Assembly: GCA_904502045.1 (NCBI GenBank)
Contig: CAJGEB010000048.1
Coordinates: 1-7,428 of the forward strand
Direction: 5' to 3'
Length of the DNA stretch: 7,428 nt
DNA from: an uncultured Oscillospiraceae bacterium
GTDB lineage: Bacteria; Bacillota; Clostridia; Oscillospirales; Ruminococcaceae
Shown here piece by piece: positions 6,019 to 7,428 of the stretch; within the stretch, counting starts at the first letter, position 1; every line of letters begins with the position of its first letter. The notes beneath the pieces were generated by a model, which had not been told where the DNA came from, ran no database searches, and was given only the letters and a program-made list of their open reading frames with translations. The translations under genes were made by a program, and so were the position numbers.

Positions 6019-6612
6019 ATGCTATCCTGGCTTTTCTTCCTGCTGATCGCTTTCTCTCTTATTTCAAGTATTTTTCTCGGTACTTTACCTCAGGTTTCCG
6101 CTGCTGCTATCAACGAGTGCTCCGGCGCCGTTTCCTTTACTATAGAACTCCTCGGTATCCTCTGCCTTTGGAGCGGTATTATGGAGATTGCCACTGAATC
6201 AGGTATTACTCAAAAAATCTCTTCTCTTCTTTACGGTATCACCGGCAGACTGTTTCGCGGTCTTGATAAAAAATCCCCCGCGATGAAGTCTATTTCAATG
6301 AATATTACCGCAAATTTGCTCGGTCTGGGTAACGCTGCGACTCCGCTCGGTATTTCTGCTATGCAGGAGCTCGAAAAGCTTGACGCTTACTCAGATACCG
6401 CCTCAAATAACATGATCCTCTTCGTTGTTATGAATACTGCATCTCTCCAGCTTCTTCCCAACACTACTATTGCTGCTATGCGTATGGCTCAAGGCTCCGC
6501 TTCCCCGCTCGATATCATGCCCGCTGTTTTGATTACTTCCTTCATCTCGCTCTTTGTTGCTGTCCTCTCCGTTAAGCTGCTCTCCCGTTTTTCTAAAAGG
6601 AGGTACGGTTAA
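6019..6612 (+). CDS. spmA: Spore maturation protein A
   Basis: SpmA is an integral membrane protein that, with SpmB, is needed in Bacillus and Clostridium for full dehydration of the spore core and heat resistance. Its molecular activity is not settled; it belongs to the nucleoside-recognition (Gate) domain superfamily. From the ATG at 6019 it has 197 residues, the usual size. Hydrophobic segments lie near residues 3-20, 36-57, 131-153 and 166-190. The signature GLGNAATPLG is at 102-111, followed by the NT...PNTTIAAMRM stretch (about 139-156) that lines up with B. subtilis SpmA. An upstream in-frame GTG at 6007 would add four residues but has no usable ribosome binding site. spmB starts three bases after the stop. 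The gene faces away from the AbrB-type regulator. C- and T-ending codons dominate, as in purL. Confidence 0.93.
   Translation: MLSWLFFLLIAFSLISSIFLGTLPQVSAAAINECSGAVSFTIELLGILCLWSGIMEIATESGITQKISSLLYGITGRLFRGLDKKSPAMKSISMNITANLLGLGNAATPLGISAMQELEKLDAYSDTASNNMILFVVMNTASLQLLPNTTIAAMRMAQGSASPLDIMPAVLITSFISLFVAVLSVKLLSRFSKRRYG
6598..6603 (+). promoter_or_regulatory. Shine-Dalgarno site of spmB inside the end of spmA
   Basis: A perfect AGGAGG lies within the last codons of spmA, 12 bases before the TTG start of spmB. The distance is longer than the usual 6-9 bases, but no ATG or GTG fits better. Placement inside spmA suggests translational coupling. Confidence 0.7.
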
Positions 6613-6615
6613 ATA

Positions 6616-7137
6616 TTGGATAAACTATCAAACCTCACAATCCCGCTAATTATGGTGCTTATTTTAGGGTACGGTCTTATCAAAAAGGTAAATATTTTTG
6701 ACTCCTTTATCCGCGGCGCCAAAAAGGGACTCTCTTCCGCTGCAAGGCTCCTCCCTACTTTCGTTGCGCTCCTTACTGCTATCGGTATGTTTAAAGCTTC
6801 AGGCGCTCTTGACGTTATTACAAGCCTTCTCGCTCCTGCTGCTTCACTTGTCGGTATTCCCAAAGAAACCCTCCCCATCGCGCTCCTGCGCCCCGTTTCC
6901 GGCAGCGGTGCTATCGTTCTCTTTCGCGATCTCCTCAATAATTTCAGCGCCGACAGTCAATTAGTTAAAATTGCTGCTGTAATGCTCAGCTCCACCGAAA
7001 CTACTTTCTACACCATGGCGGTTTATTTCGGCGCTACTCATGTAAAGCACTCACGCTTTACTCTAATTTCCGCTCTTATCGGCGACATTACTGTAATATT
7101 CCTCGCTCCCCTCGTTGTAAAGCTTCTTTTTCCATAA
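6616..7137 (+). CDS. spmB: Spore maturation protein B
   Basis: SpmB is the partner of SpmA, encoded in the same operon, and is also a Gate-domain membrane protein involved in spore core dehydration. The 173 residues are close to the usual length (about 178 in B. subtilis). Family landmarks are FIRGAKKG (31-38), ASGALD (61-66), RPVSGSGA (92-99), SSTETTFY (125-132) and YFGA (137-140). Hydrophobic segments near 7-23, 45-60 and 148-170 indicate membrane insertion. The start is a rare TTG, chosen because the encoded N-terminus aligns with SpmB homologues and AGGAGG lies upstream; the in-frame ATA codon just before it would be an unlikely start. Only three bases separate it from spmA. No terminator hairpin follows in 7138-7165, so transcripts may run on into the tRNA genes. 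Confidence 0.93.
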   Translation: MDKLSNLTIPLIMVLILGYGLIKKVNIFDSFIRGAKKGLSSAARLLPTFVALLTAIGMFKASGALDVITSLLAPAASLVGIPKETLPIALLRPVSGSGAIVLFRDLLNNFSADSQLVKIAAVMLSSTETTFYTMAVYFGATHVKHSRFTLISALIGDITVIFLAPLVVKLLFP

Positions 7138-7165
7138 TATTTTTTCAACTATTGTAAATTTACTC

Positions 7166-7194
7166 TTGATTTTTTTATTCCACTCTGTTATAAT
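7166..7194 (+). promoter_or_regulatory. Sigma-A-type promoter of the serine tRNA genes
   Basis: TTGATT (7166-7171), a 17-base spacer and a perfect TATAAT (7189-7194) with an upstream TG (7186-7187) make a strong promoter. Transcription would begin near 7201, about 32 bases before the first tRNA. The short leader contains a weak CGGT/ACCG hairpin (about 7206-7217). Confidence 0.8.
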
Positions 7195-7232
7195 ATCCTC
7201 GTTGCCGGTTTTGACCGTTTTCGTTAACATGC

Positions 7233-7321
7233 GGAGGGATATCGAAGTGGTCATAACGGGGCTGACTCGAAATCAGTTTGCGCGCAAGCGCACATGGGTT
7301 CGAATCCCATTCCCTCCGCCA
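7233..7321 (+). tRNA. tRNA-Ser (anticodon CGA)
   Basis: The class II cloverleaf folds completely by hand. The acceptor stem pairs GGAGGGA (7233-7239) with TCCCTCC (7311-7317), followed by discriminator G7318 and an encoded CCA (7319-7321). The D stem is TCG/CGG. The anticodon stem pairs 7261-7265 with 7273-7277, and the loop CTCGAAA places CGA at 7268-7270, which reads UCG. The long variable arm has a 5-bp stem, TGCGC/GCGCA (7279-7283 with 7288-7292), as expected for serine tRNA. The T stem pairs ATGGG with CCCAT around TTCGAAT. Confidence 0.97.
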
Positions 7322-7335
7322 TTTATAATCACCTT

Positions 7336-7427
7336 GGAGAAGTACTCAAGTGGTGACGAGGCTCCCCTGCTAAGGGAGTAGGGTGGATAAAACTGCCGCG
7401 AGGGTTCAAATCCCTCCTTCTCCGCCA
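7336..7427 (+). tRNA. tRNA-Ser (anticodon GCT)
   Basis: A second class II cloverleaf lies 14 bases after the first. The acceptor stem pairs GGAGAAG (7336-7342) with CTTCTCC (7417-7423), then discriminator G7424 and encoded CCA (7425-7427). The D stem is CTC/GAG (7345-7347 with 7358-7360). The anticodon stem CTCCC/GGGAG encloses CTGCTAA, giving GCT at 7369-7371, which reads AGC and AGU. The variable arm GGTGG/CTGCC (7382-7386 with 7393-7397) contains two wobble pairs. The T stem is GAGGG/CCCTC. It shares the upstream promoter with the first tRNA. The window stops one base after CCA, so any terminator or further tRNA is out of view. Confidence 0.97.
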
Positions 7428-7428
7428 G

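Overview
The window looks like an ordinary chromosomal core segment from an endospore-lineage Clostridia bacterium (Bacillota), possibly an uncultured gut-type relative of Oscillospirales/Ruminococcaceae. The evidence is a long single-chain PurL of the clostridial type, the SpmA/SpmB pair, an AbrB-type regulator with a C-terminal Cys4 motif, an HPr-like protein of clostridial type, strong AGGAG ribosome binding sites and sigma-A-like promoters with 17-bp spacers. The genus assignment is inference only.

Layout from left to right. Positions 1-151 hold the first 50 codons of a minus-strand HPr-like gene. It is divergent from mtaB (316-1611), and two closely packed back-to-back promoters lie at 210-274. 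mtaB encodes the methylthiotransferase that converts t6A37 to ms2t6A37 in tRNA. It is followed after 42 bases by purL (1654-5358), a fused FGAM synthetase carrying its own glutaminase domain; the two probably form one transcript. A strong hairpin at 5371-5413 ends it and is symmetric enough to serve the convergent minus-strand AbrB-type gene (5554-5802) as well. A 216-bp divergent spacer separates that regulator from spmA (6019-6612) and spmB (6616-7137), which are membrane proteins linked to spore maturation. A sigma-A-like promoter at 7166-7194 then drives two tandem serine tRNA genes, anticodons CGA (7233-7321) and GCT (7336-7427). The window ends one base after the second CCA.

Functionally this is housekeeping (tRNA modification, purine synthesis, serine tRNAs) beside sporulation or transition-state genes. 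Plus-strand genes favour C-ending codons and minus-strand genes favour G-ending codons, so the plus strand is probably the lagging (C-rich) strand here.

I found no mobile element, CRISPR array, toxin-antitoxin, defence or biosynthetic system, and nothing I would call a new system. The points most worth a second look are small: the HPr-like protein without its phosphorylatable histidine, the 12-bp palindrome inside the regulator's promoter, an 8-bp direct repeat across the facing spmA promoter, and the crowded divergent promoters upstream of mtaB.
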